Assembly: GCA_027013265.1 (NCBI GenBank)
Contig: JALUXQ010000175.1
Span: 1-8,803, forward strand
DNA from: Campylobacteraceae bacterium
GTDB lineage: Bacteria > Campylobacterota > Campylobacteria > Campylobacterales > Sulfurospirillaceae
DNA length: 8,803 nt
Direction of reading: 5' to 3'
In this document: positions 1-5,908 of the stretch, in pieces
How positions within the stretch are numbered: position 1 is the first letter of the stretch
Layout of the letters: each line of letters opens with the position of its first letter
Notes under the pieces: model-generated
The model's database searches: none
Told to the model about the DNA's origin: nothing
Seen by the model: only the letters and a program-made list of their open reading frames with translations
Position numbers and translations under genes: made by a program

Positions 1-15
1 TCACCTGTCATAATT

Positions 16-61
16 GAAAAAGTCGCACCCAGTAGGTGAAAGTTTTAGGTGTGACTTTTTC
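16..61. terminator. Hairpin terminator, possibly bidirectional
   Basis: Bases 16-29 (GAAAAAGTCGCACC) pair with 48-61 (GGTGTGACTTTTTC) in a 14-pair stem with one G-T wobble (25/52) and an 18-base loop. The stem foot is A5 on the left and T5 on the right, so transcription in either direction would end in a U run after a GC-richer stem. It probably ends a gene lying left of the window. No coding frame is visible around it. Smaller competing pairings exist (26-29 with 35-38; 1-6 with 34-39), and the long loop is unusual for a simple terminator. Confidence 0.6.
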
Positions 62-125
62 GTTTTAAAGTACCTAATTATAGAGTAATTTGGCTTGTTG
101 TTTGATTTGGTATGGAATTATTGGG

Positions 126-139
126 GATAAAATTTTATC
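126..139. repeat. Perfect 14-base palindrome upstream of the toxin-antitoxin promoter
   Basis: GATAAAATTTTATC is a perfect palindrome ending one base before the -35 box at 141. Its centre is about 24-25 bp from the centre of the palindrome at 148-166. It could be a second operator for the antitoxin complex or a site for another regulator. AT-rich palindromes of this length also arise by chance, so the role is inference. Confidence 0.35.
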
Positions 140-140
140 A

Positions 141-170
141 TTGACATTAACACACATTGTGTGTTATAAT
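141..170 (+). promoter_or_regulatory. Sigma70 promoter of the toxin-antitoxin operon
   Basis: TTGACA (141-146) and TATAAT (165-170) are both full consensus boxes, separated by 18 bases. Initiation would be expected near 177, leaving a leader of only about 14 bases before the antitoxin start at 191, with AAGGAG at 180-185 as ribosome site. The spacer and first base of the -10 box are covered by the palindrome at 148-166. A very strong promoter under tight repression is typical of type II toxin-antitoxin operons. Confidence 0.85.
148..166. promoter_or_regulatory. Operator palindrome within the toxin-antitoxin promoter
   Basis: TAACACACATTGTGTGTTA has two perfect 9-base arms around a single central T. 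It fills the -35/-10 spacer and enters the -10 box (165-170), so a bound protein should block RNA polymerase. Ribbon-helix-helix antitoxins of the RelB/DinJ type bind such palindromes, more tightly with toxin bound (conditional cooperativity). Binding by the protein encoded at 191 is inferred from position and family. Confidence 0.75.
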
Positions 171-190
171 AAATACAAAAAGGAGTTGTT

Positions 191-451
191 GTGACTACTT
201 CAAACAAAGTGAGAACAAATGTCTATCTTGACGCCAACATAAAGAAAAAAGCTCAAGATATCTTTAGCCACTACGGCATAGGTCTTAGCGATGCTTTTAA
301 TATCTTTTTAGCTCAATCTGTATTAGAAAAAGGCATACCATTTGAGCTTAAAATACCAAATCACGAAACACAAAATGTAATAAAAGAGGCGCGTAGAGAT
401 AAAAATATGACTATAGTTTCACTAGAAGAGTTGAAACGCATAGATGCTTAA
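191..451 (+). CDS. RelB/DinJ-family type II antitoxin
   Basis: An 86-residue protein, the same length as E. coli DinJ. It should bind and neutralise the toxin encoded immediately downstream and repress its own promoter. Residues about 6-13 (KVRTNVYL) fit the DNA-binding beta strand of a ribbon-helix-helix fold. Two helices follow at about 14-28 and 32-46, then the family signature EKGIPFELKIPN (46-57). The tail, about 65-86, is charged and is probably the toxin-wrapping segment. The start is GTG at 191, five bases after AAGGAG (180-185), and no better ATG exists. The stop TAA (449-451) overlaps the toxin ATG by eight bases, implying coupled translation with antitoxin made first. The family call is firm; I leave the symbol blank because dinJ and relB are used loosely. 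Confidence 0.9.
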   Translation: MTTSNKVRTNVYLDANIKKKAQDIFSHYGIGLSDAFNIFLAQSVLEKGIPFELKIPNHETQNVIKEARRDKNMTIVSLEELKRIDA

Positions 452-713
452 TATATCAACTCATAAAGTTTTTATAAAAGATTTACAAAAATCTAAATTA
501 AATCCTACAAACAACTCAAAACTCTTTTTATATATTTCTCTACTTATCCAAGAAAGTGAACTCCCAACAGAAGCGAGAGACCATGCTCTATCGGGTAACT
601 ATGCCGACACTAGAGAATTTCACATAAGTGGAGATCTACTTGTTATATACCGCATAGACAATGATATTTTACAACTTCTTAGAATAGGCACACATTCTCA
701 GCTTTTTAAGTGA
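444..713 (+). CDS. YafQ-family mRNA interferase toxin
   Basis: An 89-residue RelE-superfamily toxin of the YafQ branch, expected to cleave mRNA on the ribosome. The E. coli YafQ residues reported as catalytic or important (His50, His63, Asp67, His87) have counterparts here with identical spacing: His47 in RDHALSG, His60 in REFH, Asp64 in SGD, and His84 in the C-terminal GTHSQLF. The position after the Asp is Leu, where E. coli YafQ has Trp. The ATG at 444 lies inside the antitoxin stop region (ATGCTTAA, 444-451). The nearest purine-rich site is GAAGAG (425-430), 13 bases upstream, so translation probably depends on ribosomes finishing the antitoxin. The frame is full length with intact key residues, so the toxin is probably active. 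No terminator follows before the next gene. Confidence 0.9.
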   Translation: MLNISTHKVFIKDLQKSKLNPTNNSKLFLYISLLIQESELPTEARDHALSGNYADTREFHISGDLLVIYRIDNDILQLLRIGTHSQLFK

Positions 714-769
714 TTACTTTATCTGTCTTGGATTATAATGCGTTCATAAAAACACAAGCATATTTTTAG

Positions 770-802
770 TATAATGTGAACTATTTTATATACTCACGAA
801 GG
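770..802 (+). promoter_or_regulatory. Promoter and ribosome site of the gnnB-gnnA operon
   Basis: TATAAT at 770-775 is preceded by the T-rich TATTTTTAG (761-769), resembling the Campylobacter/Helicobacter housekeeping promoter, which often lacks a -35 box. Initiation would fall near 782, giving a leader of about 28 bases. CGAAGG (797-802) is seven bases from the ATG at 810. A second TATAAT at 734-739 has no convincing upstream element. Confidence 0.55.
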
Positions 803-809
803 CAACTAC

Positions 810-1907
810 ATGAACATACCATTTATAGATTTAAAAACCCAATACGAACTGTATAAAGATGAAATCAACCAAGAAGTTTTAGGTGTATTGCAATCTACAC
901 AATTTATCCTAGGTCCTCAAGTCAGTAAGCTTGAAAAAAGTTTGGCGGACTATACTGGCTCAAAACATGCTATTGTTTGTTCATCTGGAACTGACTCACT
1001 GCTCTTGGCTCTTATGGCACTAGACATCAAGTCGGGCGATGAAGTTATCACTACTCCGTTTACTTTTATAGCAACTGCGGAAGTCATAGCATTGGCGGGC
1101 GCTACAACTGTGTTTGTTGACATTGATGAAGAGACTTACAATATCGACCCTAAACTAATAGAAGAGAAAATCACATCAAAAACAAAAGCGATAATCCCTG
1201 TATCTTTATATGGACAACCTTCAAATATGGATGAGATAAATTTGATAGCAAAAAAGTATGGTATTGCTGTCATCGAAGATGGATGCCAAAGTTTTGGGGC
1301 AAGCTATAAAAATCAAAAATCTTGTAATCTAAGCGATATCGGTTGCACTAGTTTTTTTCCATCTAAACCACTTGGTTGCTATGGAGATGGAGGAGCAGTA
1401 TTCACAAATAATGATGTTTTGGCAAAAAAGATAAGAACTTTGGCAAACCATGGTCAAGAAGAGAGATATAAGCACAAATATATAGGTATAAATGGCAGAT
1501 TAGACGCTGTTCAAGCTGCTGTATTAAATGTAAAAATGAGGCATTTTGAAAAAGAGGTAGCAAAAAGAGAAGAGATTGGAATCAGGTACAATGAACTTCT
1601 AAAAGATAGTGGTGTAACACCTCCGCTAGTAAAAAGTGACAGAACGAGTGTATTTGCACAATACTCCATAAGGGTTAGAAATAGAGATGATTTGGCTTCA
1701 AAACTGAATCTTTCTGGAATTCCAACTGCTGTTCATTACCCTATCTCGCTTCATCAGCAAGAGGCATTTGCAAATCTAGGCTACAAGAGTGGTGACTTTC
1801 CTATCAGTGAAAAGGTTTCAAATGAGATAATGAGCCTACCGATGAGCCCGTTTCTAACCAAAGATCAACAAGACTACATCATAGATACCATCAAGGAAAA
1901 TGTATGA
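810..1907 (+). CDS. gnnB: PLP-dependent sugar aminotransferase, DegT/DnrJ/EryC1/StrS family, probable GnnB
   Basis: A 365-residue fold-type I aminotransferase that transfers an amino group, normally from glutamate, to a 3-keto nucleotide sugar. Visible motifs are the cofactor-phosphate loop SSGTDSL (58-64), Asp157 in VIEDGCQSFGA for the pyridine nitrogen, and the Schiff-base lysine Lys186 in SFFPSKPLGCYGDGGA (181-196). GINGRLDAVQAA (226-237) and AVHYPISLH (307-315) are further family motifs. The sequence closely resembles Pseudomonas WbpE (3-oxo-GlcNAcA aminotransferase) as I recall it. The partner, however, resembles UDP-GlcNAc 3-dehydrogenases, and Campylobacter jejuni carries the same gene order in its lipid A pair GnnB/GnnA. 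I infer the product UDP-GlcNAc3N, which LpxA can N-acylate. The stop overlaps the next ATG (ATGA, 1904-1907). The family is certain; the exact substrate is not. Confidence 0.75.
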   Translation: MNIPFIDLKTQYELYKDEINQEVLGVLQSTQFILGPQVSKLEKSLADYTGSKHAIVCSSGTDSLLLALMALDIKSGDEVITTPFTFIATAEVIALAGATTVFVDIDEETYNIDPKLIEEKITSKTKAIIPVSLYGQPSNMDEINLIAKKYGIAVIEDGCQSFGASYKNQKSCNLSDIGCTSFFPSKPLGCYGDGGAVFTNNDVLAKKIRTLANHGQEERYKHKYIGINGRLDAVQAAVLNVKMRHFEKEVAKREEIGIRYNELLKDSGVTPPLVKSDRTSVFAQYSIRVRNRDDLASKLNLSGIPTAVHYPISLHQQEAFANLGYKSGDFPISEKVSNEIMSLPMSPFLTKDQQDYIIDTIKENV

Positions 1908-2812
1908 AAAAAATAGCACTTATAGGGCTTGGCTCAATGGGTAGAAACCACTATAGAATCATAAAAAGTATCAACGAGTTTAAACTTGTTGCGATTTGCG
2001 ATGTTGTAAAAAATGGAGACTATAAAGAGCCTTTTTACTCCAATGTAGATGACATGCTTGAAAATGAGGAGATTGATGCATGTGTCATCGTGGTCCCAAC
2101 TTTTTTACATAAAGAGGTAGCTATCAAGTGTCTTGAAAAGGGCAAAGATATCTTTATCGAAAAACCTGTTGCTTCCACCATAGAAGAGGCTAACGACATA
2201 CTAGAGGTAGCAAACAAGACCAAGGCTAAGGTTGGTATAGGATACATAGAGAGATTCAATCCTGTCGTTGTTGCGCTCAAAGAGGAGCTAAAAGATACAG
2301 AGATATATAGTATAGGCATCACCAGAGTTGGACCTTTTCCACCAAGAATCGCAGATGTTGGGATATTGACAGATTTGTCTGTTCATGATATAGATCTTAT
2401 AAGATTTATATCAGAAAGAGAGATAGTAAAAACAAATATATACAGATCAAGGAAGATACACAACCACCATGAAGACAACGCAATACTATCGTTCAAACTA
2501 GAAAACGATATAGTAGCGAGCGTTACTACAAACTGGCTCACCCCCTTTAGAAAAAGAAAGATTGAAGTAGCTACAAAAGATGCTTATTATGAAGCTGATT
2601 TGATGGAGCAAGATTTGACCGAATTTTCAGAGTATCAAAAAAACAACTCTTTTGTAGTAAGAAAATGTATGGTGCGAAAAGAGGAGCCTCTATATAAAGA
2701 GCATATCGCCTTTTTAAATTTTCTCAAAACCGGAGATAGAAGTGGTCTTAGCAGTATAGAAGATAGCATCATCACGCTAGATATATCTTCAAAAAAACAG
2801 TTTATAGGCTAG
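1904..2812 (+). CDS. gnnA: Gfo/Idh/MocA-family oxidoreductase, probable UDP-GlcNAc 3-dehydrogenase GnnA
   Basis: A 302-residue cytoplasmic dehydrogenase expected to oxidise the 3-hydroxyl of UDP-GlcNAc with NAD+, giving the 3-keto sugar that the upstream aminotransferase converts to UDP-GlcNAc3N. The Rossmann loop is GLGSMG (8-13). EKP (86-88) is the family's nucleotide/catalytic lysine motif. GIGYIERFNP (111-120) is typical of annotated UDP-GlcNAc 3-dehydrogenases, and DLSVHDIDL (157-165) carries the conserved active-site His/Asp segment. The ATG overlaps the gnnB stop, with AAGGA at 1893-1897 six bases upstream. Both genes would act before LpxA to give amide-linked acyl chains in lipid A. 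No acetyltransferase is nearby, which argues against a UDP-GlcNAc3NAc pathway of the archaeal or WbpD type. The last 11 bases overlap the end of ftsI on the other strand. Confidence 0.72.
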   Translation: MKKIALIGLGSMGRNHYRIIKSINEFKLVAICDVVKNGDYKEPFYSNVDDMLENEEIDACVIVVPTFLHKEVAIKCLEKGKDIFIEKPVASTIEEANDILEVANKTKAKVGIGYIERFNPVVVALKEELKDTEIYSIGITRVGPFPPRIADVGILTDLSVHDIDLIRFISEREIVKTNIYRSRKIHNHHEDNAILSFKLENDIVASVTTNWLTPFRKRKIEVATKDAYYEADLMEQDLTEFSEYQKNNSFVVRKCMVRKEEPLYKEHIAFLNFLKTGDRSGLSSIEDSIITLDISSKKQFIG

Positions 2813-4565
2813 GAGAGAGATACCCTTCTTCTACTAGTTTATCAACAATTTGCCTAAAGATTGGAACTGCAGTGAGAGATGCGTAGTAGTAGTATCTCTT
2901 TTTTGGCACTCTCACTAAAACGCCAATAGTAAATCTGTTTTTCTTATCATTTGCAAAACCGAAGAATGAGCTATTATAATTATCACTATACCCACCATCT
3001 GCTGCTATGTGGGCTGTTCCTGTCTTTCCACCAATCTCCAAACCATCATAGATAGCCGCAGTTCCTGTCCCTTTTAGTACTGTTTTTATAAGAATTTTTT
3101 GAACTCTTTTAGCAACAGCCACTGGAATAACTTGCTTTTGAGTGTCCATCAAAAAGGGTATAGGTTGTCCATCTTTTAGAGAAAATTTCTTTGCAATTCT
3201 TGGCACAACTTCTCTTCCATTGTTATTAAACGCACTATATGCCTTTAGCATCTGCATAAAATTTGCTCTCATACCATATCCATACCCTACTGTCGCCTTA
3301 TAGGTTTCAGATTTAAATTTATGAAGAGGCGGAATCTCTCCTCTTGCTTCATAGGGCAAGTCTATGCCACTCTTAAACGAAAATCCAAAGTCTTTCAATC
3401 CTTGATAAAACTCTAGAGAGTCAAGATTTTGGGCGATTTGGGCGATACCAACATTGCTAGAGTGAACTATCACATCTTCTGCACTAAGCCACTCATAACT
3501 ATGTGCATCCCTAATAGTTCTCTTTCCTAATTTAAACTTTCCGCCATAAATCCGTACTAAATCAAATGGATTTATCTTCTTGTTTTCTAACAAAAGTGCA
3601 AATGTTATAGGCTTCATAACGGAGCCTGGCTCATATGAGTACTCAATGGCTGCCACATTTAAAGAGGGGTAATCACTCCTTTTTATCGCATCTGGATTGT
3701 ATCTATTGCTAGTCGCAAGCGCTAGCAAGGCTCCCGTTCTGCTATCCATCACGCTAGCTATAATCTCGTCAGCTTCAAGAAATTTCTTCTTGGTGTCTAA
3801 TATCTTTTCTATAATTTTTTGAATTTTTAGAGATATATTTAGATATACATCATAGCCATCTATCCTTTTTGTATATACACTGTCTCTGTTTAAAATGACA
3901 TTGTTTGCTATATCTCTTTTTCCTTGAAGTACAGAGTTTTGGATGGGTCTTAGTTTGTCTTCATAAAATCTCTCTACACCTTTAACACCAGCTATCTTTG
4001 TTATGCGGTCTTTTTCGACCTTTTTTACATATCCAATGACTGGAGTAAGAGTATCAAGAGCTGGGTAAATTCTCTTTTCACCACTCTCTATGATGTTCAT
4101 GCCATGCAAGAAACTAACTTTTGTTTTGGGATTTTCATAGTTTTTAAAAACTCCCAATCTATACAATTTTCTTGCCAAATTTTTTAGATATTTTGCTTTT
4201 TTTGAGTCTATCTTGTAAGAGAGTATAACACTTCCAAAGGTTGAATTTATGATTTTTTTAACTTTTTTTGGATCTTCTCCACTATATAGCGTGTATAGTT
4301 TTATAAATAACTCTTTTTTTTGTGGATCCAAATTTCTCGTATCTATCGTTACTTTATATAGTTTTATGCTAGTTGCAACTTTGAAACCATCACGACTAAT
4401 GATGTCACCCCTAAGTGCACTGTTGATTTCTGTATAGGTTAAATTGGGAAGCTTTCTCTTTGTGCTAGACCAGTAAAAAGCGGCTCCTAAAAAGATGATA
4501 AAACCTAGAGTAACTATAGAAAATAGGAAAATTATCTTTGCGGTATTTGGTTTGATTTTATTCAC
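2802..4565 (-). CDS. ftsI: Class B penicillin-binding protein, septal peptidoglycan transpeptidase FtsI (PBP3 type)
   Basis: A 587-residue inner-membrane protein that cross-links septal peptidoglycan together with FtsW. One N-terminal membrane anchor spans about residues 10-31. The class B pedestal motif RGDIISRDG is at 52-60. The transpeptidase domain has the active-site S315-V-M-K318 (in YEPGSVMKP), S369-S-N371, and K514-T-G-T517. There is no glycosyltransferase domain, which separates it from class A enzymes. FtsI rather than the elongation enzyme MrdA is chosen because of the conserved fliE neighbour in Campylobacterota and the nearby ftsW. The start is GTG (4563-4565), 20 bases after the fliE stop. 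There is no clear Shine-Dalgarno sequence before it and no useful internal Met until residue 156. No separate promoter is evident within fliE, so it is probably read with the flagellar genes. Confidence 0.9.
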   Translation of the reverse strand: MNKIKPNTAKIIFLFSIVTLGFIIFLGAAFYWSSTKRKLPNLTYTEINSALRGDIISRDGFKVATSIKLYKVTIDTRNLDPQKKELFIKLYTLYSGEDPKKVKKIINSTFGSVILSYKIDSKKAKYLKNLARKLYRLGVFKNYENPKTKVSFLHGMNIIESGEKRIYPALDTLTPVIGYVKKVEKDRITKIAGVKGVERFYEDKLRPIQNSVLQGKRDIANNVILNRDSVYTKRIDGYDVYLNISLKIQKIIEKILDTKKKFLEADEIIASVMDSRTGALLALATSNRYNPDAIKRSDYPSLNVAAIEYSYEPGSVMKPITFALLLENKKINPFDLVRIYGGKFKLGKRTIRDAHSYEWLSAEDVIVHSSNVGIAQIAQNLDSLEFYQGLKDFGFSFKSGIDLPYEARGEIPPLHKFKSETYKATVGYGYGMRANFMQMLKAYSAFNNNGREVVPRIAKKFSLKDGQPIPFLMDTQKQVIPVAVAKRVQKILIKTVLKGTGTAAIYDGLEIGGKTGTAHIAADGGYSDNYNSSFFGFANDKKNRFTIGVLVRVPKKRYYYYASLTAVPIFRQIVDKLVEEGYLSPSL

Positions 4566-4578
4566 TATAAAAGGATAC

Positions 4579-4594
4579 CAAATTTTTAAATTTG
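4579..4594. repeat. Small inverted repeat over the fliE stop, ahead of ftsI
   Basis: CAAATTT (4579-4585) and AAATTTG (4588-4594) form a 7-base inverted repeat with a 2-base centre, covering the fliE TAA stop (4586-4588). It ends 13 bases before the ftsI GTG. The stem is AT-rich and weak with no T run after it, so it is not a convincing terminator. It might slightly affect ribosome entry at ftsI. Confidence 0.3.
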
Positions 4595-4879
4595 AGTTCT
4601 AGCTATCTCTTTATAGGCATTAAGAGCTTTATTTCTGACTTCTAGCATCATCTTCATGCTAAGTTCGGCTTTATCTATTGCGATAGCAGCTTGATGCAAA
4701 TCTTTCACTTCACCTGTCGCCATATCAGCCATAGCTTTTTCGCTATTTTGTTGTAGTTTGTTAACTTCACTGAGACTGTTTTCTAATACTTTTGAAAAAT
4801 CTCCACCACTTTTCGATGCACCCTTTTGAGTATTTGTACTGTTCAACAGTGATGAAATTTTATCAAGACTATTTTGCAT
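4586..4879 (-). CDS. fliE: Flagellar hook-basal body protein FliE
   Basis: A 97-residue FliE, the adaptor that joins the MS ring and export gate to the proximal rod. It is secreted by the flagellar type III system, so no signal peptide is expected. The C-terminal half carries the family pattern: GEVKDLHQAAIAIDKAELSMKMMLEVRNKALNAYKEI (about 56-92). The N-terminal third is polar and rich in Ser, Asn and Lys, as usual. The ATG is at 4877-4879. AGAGGA (4888-4893) serves as ribosome site and lies inside the last codons of flgC, whose stop is four bases upstream. It is the third gene of the flgB operon. Confidence 0.95.
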   Translation of the reverse strand: MQNSLDKISSLLNSTNTQKGASKSGGDFSKVLENSLSEVNKLQQNSEKAMADMATGEVKDLHQAAIAIDKAELSMKMMLEVRNKALNAYKEIARTQI

Positions 4880-4883
4880 TTAA

Positions 4884-5378
4884 CTATCCTCTTAAAATAT
4901 CTATAGCACTTTGTGCCATATTTTTTGCACTTTGAAATGCTGCTACATTTGCCTGATAAGCTCTTGTGGCTTCTATTAAATCGGCCATTTCTATGACTGG
5001 GTTTATATTTGGATAAGCCACATATCCCTCTTTGTTTGCATCAGGATTTGATGGGTCATACTTCATCTTAAAAGCACTATCATCTCTAACCACCTTATCA
5101 ACAACAACACTCATTATAGCAGGATTTGCATTTTCTTGCAAAAATGGATCACCTAGTGGATTCTCGTATTTTAACATGTTATTGTTACTGTTCATCTCAT
5201 CATTTAAAGTTTTATCAAAATTATGTGCTTTAAATATCACTTCTCTTCTTTGGTATGGTCCACCCTCACTTGTTCTAGTTGTGTTCGCATTAGCTATATT
5301 TGAGCTAATGACATTCATTCTAAATCTTTGTGCCGAAAGTCCATATCCACTTATATCAAAATCACTTAAAAATGCCAT
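4884..5378 (-). CDS. flgC: Flagellar proximal rod protein FlgC
   Basis: A 164-residue rod protein, type III secreted and assembled next to FlgB and FliE. The N-terminal rod motif is at about 9-33 (GYGLSAQRFRMNVISSNIANANT). The C-terminal coiled segment is at about 130-163 (EMADLIEATRAYQANVAAFQSAKNMAQSAIDIL). At 164 residues it is longer than the roughly 134 of enteric FlgC, matching the Campylobacter size. The extra length appears to lie in the middle, about 52-85, which is rich in Asn and acidic residues. The ATG at 5376-5378 has AGGAG at 5385-5389. That site overlaps the flgB stop codon, so translation is probably coupled. Confidence 0.95.
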   Translation of the reverse strand: MAFLSDFDISGYGLSAQRFRMNVISSNIANANTTRTSEGGPYQRREVIFKAHNFDKTLNDEMNSNNNMLKYENPLGDPFLQENANPAIMSVVVDKVVRDDSAFKMKYDPSNPDANKEGYVAYPNINPVIEMADLIEATRAYQANVAAFQSAKNMAQSAIDILRG

Positions 5379-5387
5379 CTCTCACTC

Positions 5388-5819
5388 CTACACTTTTGCT
5401 GATGCATCAAGTACGCTTTTAAAAATCAAACTATCTTTTTTAAGAGCTGCTGTTAAGGCGTTGTACATTATCGCATTTTTGCTTAACTCTGTTGTTTCCA
5501 CATCAAGATCAACTGTATTTCCATCATTTCTTTGAGTCTGTCCATCTCTTAGATATATAGTAGATTTTTTATTGTCTAACTCACTATATCCACTTAAATG
5601 TTTGGAGTCTGTCTTTGCCATTTGTAATTTTTTAGTATCATCTACTCCAAAAACTTCTCTGGCTTTTTGGCTCAAAGCAGTCTCAAAATCAATATCTCTT
5701 GCTTTATAAAAAGGGGTGTCTATATTTGCTATATTGCTGGCTATCAACTCTTGTCTAACAGCTCTTTCTCCCATGCCAGTTGCCAATAAAGAGTGTGCTT
5801 TGCTTATTTCAAAAGACAT
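5388..5819 (-). CDS. flgB: Flagellar proximal rod protein FlgB
   Basis: A 143-residue rod protein. The rod motif ASNIANIDTPFYKARDIDF is at 27-45. The C-terminal segment about 97-128 (RNDGNTVDLDVETTELSKNAIMYNALTAALKK) is typical of FlgB. The frame stays open to 6014, but the ATG at 5817-5819 is chosen. It has GAGGA four bases upstream (5824-5828), it gives the family length, and homology begins there. The longer version would run antisense through the ftsW start and lie upstream of the sigma54 promoter. It is the first gene of flgB-flgC-fliE-ftsI. Confidence 0.95.
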   Translation of the reverse strand: MSFEISKAHSLLATGMGERAVRQELIASNIANIDTPFYKARDIDFETALSQKAREVFGVDDTKKLQMAKTDSKHLSGYSELDNKKSTIYLRDGQTQRNDGNTVDLDVETTELSKNAIMYNALTAALKKDSLIFKSVLDASAKV

Positions 5820-5823
5820 TTTT

Positions 5824-5828
5824 TCCTC
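5824..5828 (-). promoter_or_regulatory. Ribosome binding site that fixes the flgB start
   Basis: The minus strand reads GAGGA followed by four A bases and then ATG. This site, about 15 bases after the predicted sigma54 start point, decides between the ATG at 5819 and upstream in-frame starts. Confidence 0.8.
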
Positions 5829-5854
5829 ATTTACCAAAATTTGTCTATATAAAA

Positions 5855-5868
5855 GCAAAAAGTATTCC
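5855..5868 (-). promoter_or_regulatory. Sigma54 (RpoN) promoter for flgB-flgC-fliE-ftsI
   Basis: On the minus strand the sequence reads GGAATACTTTTTGC, followed by TTTT. It has the invariant GG (5867-5868) and GC (5855-5856) separated by exactly ten bases, and the Campylobacterota-style GGAA/TTTTTGCTTTT form. The predicted start is near 5843, giving a leader of about 24 bases that contains GAGGA and the flgB ATG. In Campylobacter and Helicobacter, RpoN with the FlgS/FlgR system controls middle-class rod and hook genes, which fits flgBC and fliE. Confidence 0.8.
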
Positions 5869-5890
5869 TCTTTTAACAAGCAGTTTTTTA

Positions 5891-5908
5891 CTCTTTTTGG
5901 TGTAAAAT
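5891..5908 (+). promoter_or_regulatory. Probable sigma70 promoter of ftsW-murG
   Basis: TAAAAT at 5903-5908 follows a T-rich stretch (TCTTTTTGGTG), as in Campylobacterota housekeeping promoters without a clear -35 box. Initiation near 5915 would leave about 20 bases before the ftsW ATG, including AGAGGG (5925-5930). The match is moderate. The position upstream of a gene with its own ribosome site and divergent from flgB supports it. Confidence 0.45.

Noticed and set aside
734..739. TATAAT as the main gnnB promoter
   Set aside because: There is no acceptable -35 box or T-rich upstream element. The box at 770-775 is better placed and preceded by TTTTTAG.
2035..2322. A 95-residue minus-strand open frame opposite gnnA
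   Set aside because: It is a Ser/Leu-rich shadow of gnnA with no independent signals.
810..2812. An O-antigen WbpE/WbpB pair making a mannuronic acid derivative
   Set aside because: The aminotransferase would fit, but the dehydrogenase looks like UDP-GlcNAc 3-dehydrogenases rather than WbpB. No other wbp genes are nearby and the gene order matches the Campylobacter lipid A pair. Kept as an alternative in the annotation.
4249..4437. A 62-residue plus-strand open frame opposite ftsI
   Set aside because: It is a short hydrophobic shadow of the ftsI N-terminal region with no promoter or ribosome site.
5032..5535. A 167-residue plus-strand open frame opposite flgC and flgB
   Set aside because: It is antisense to two certain genes. 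Its hydrophobic residues reflect the complement of their codons.
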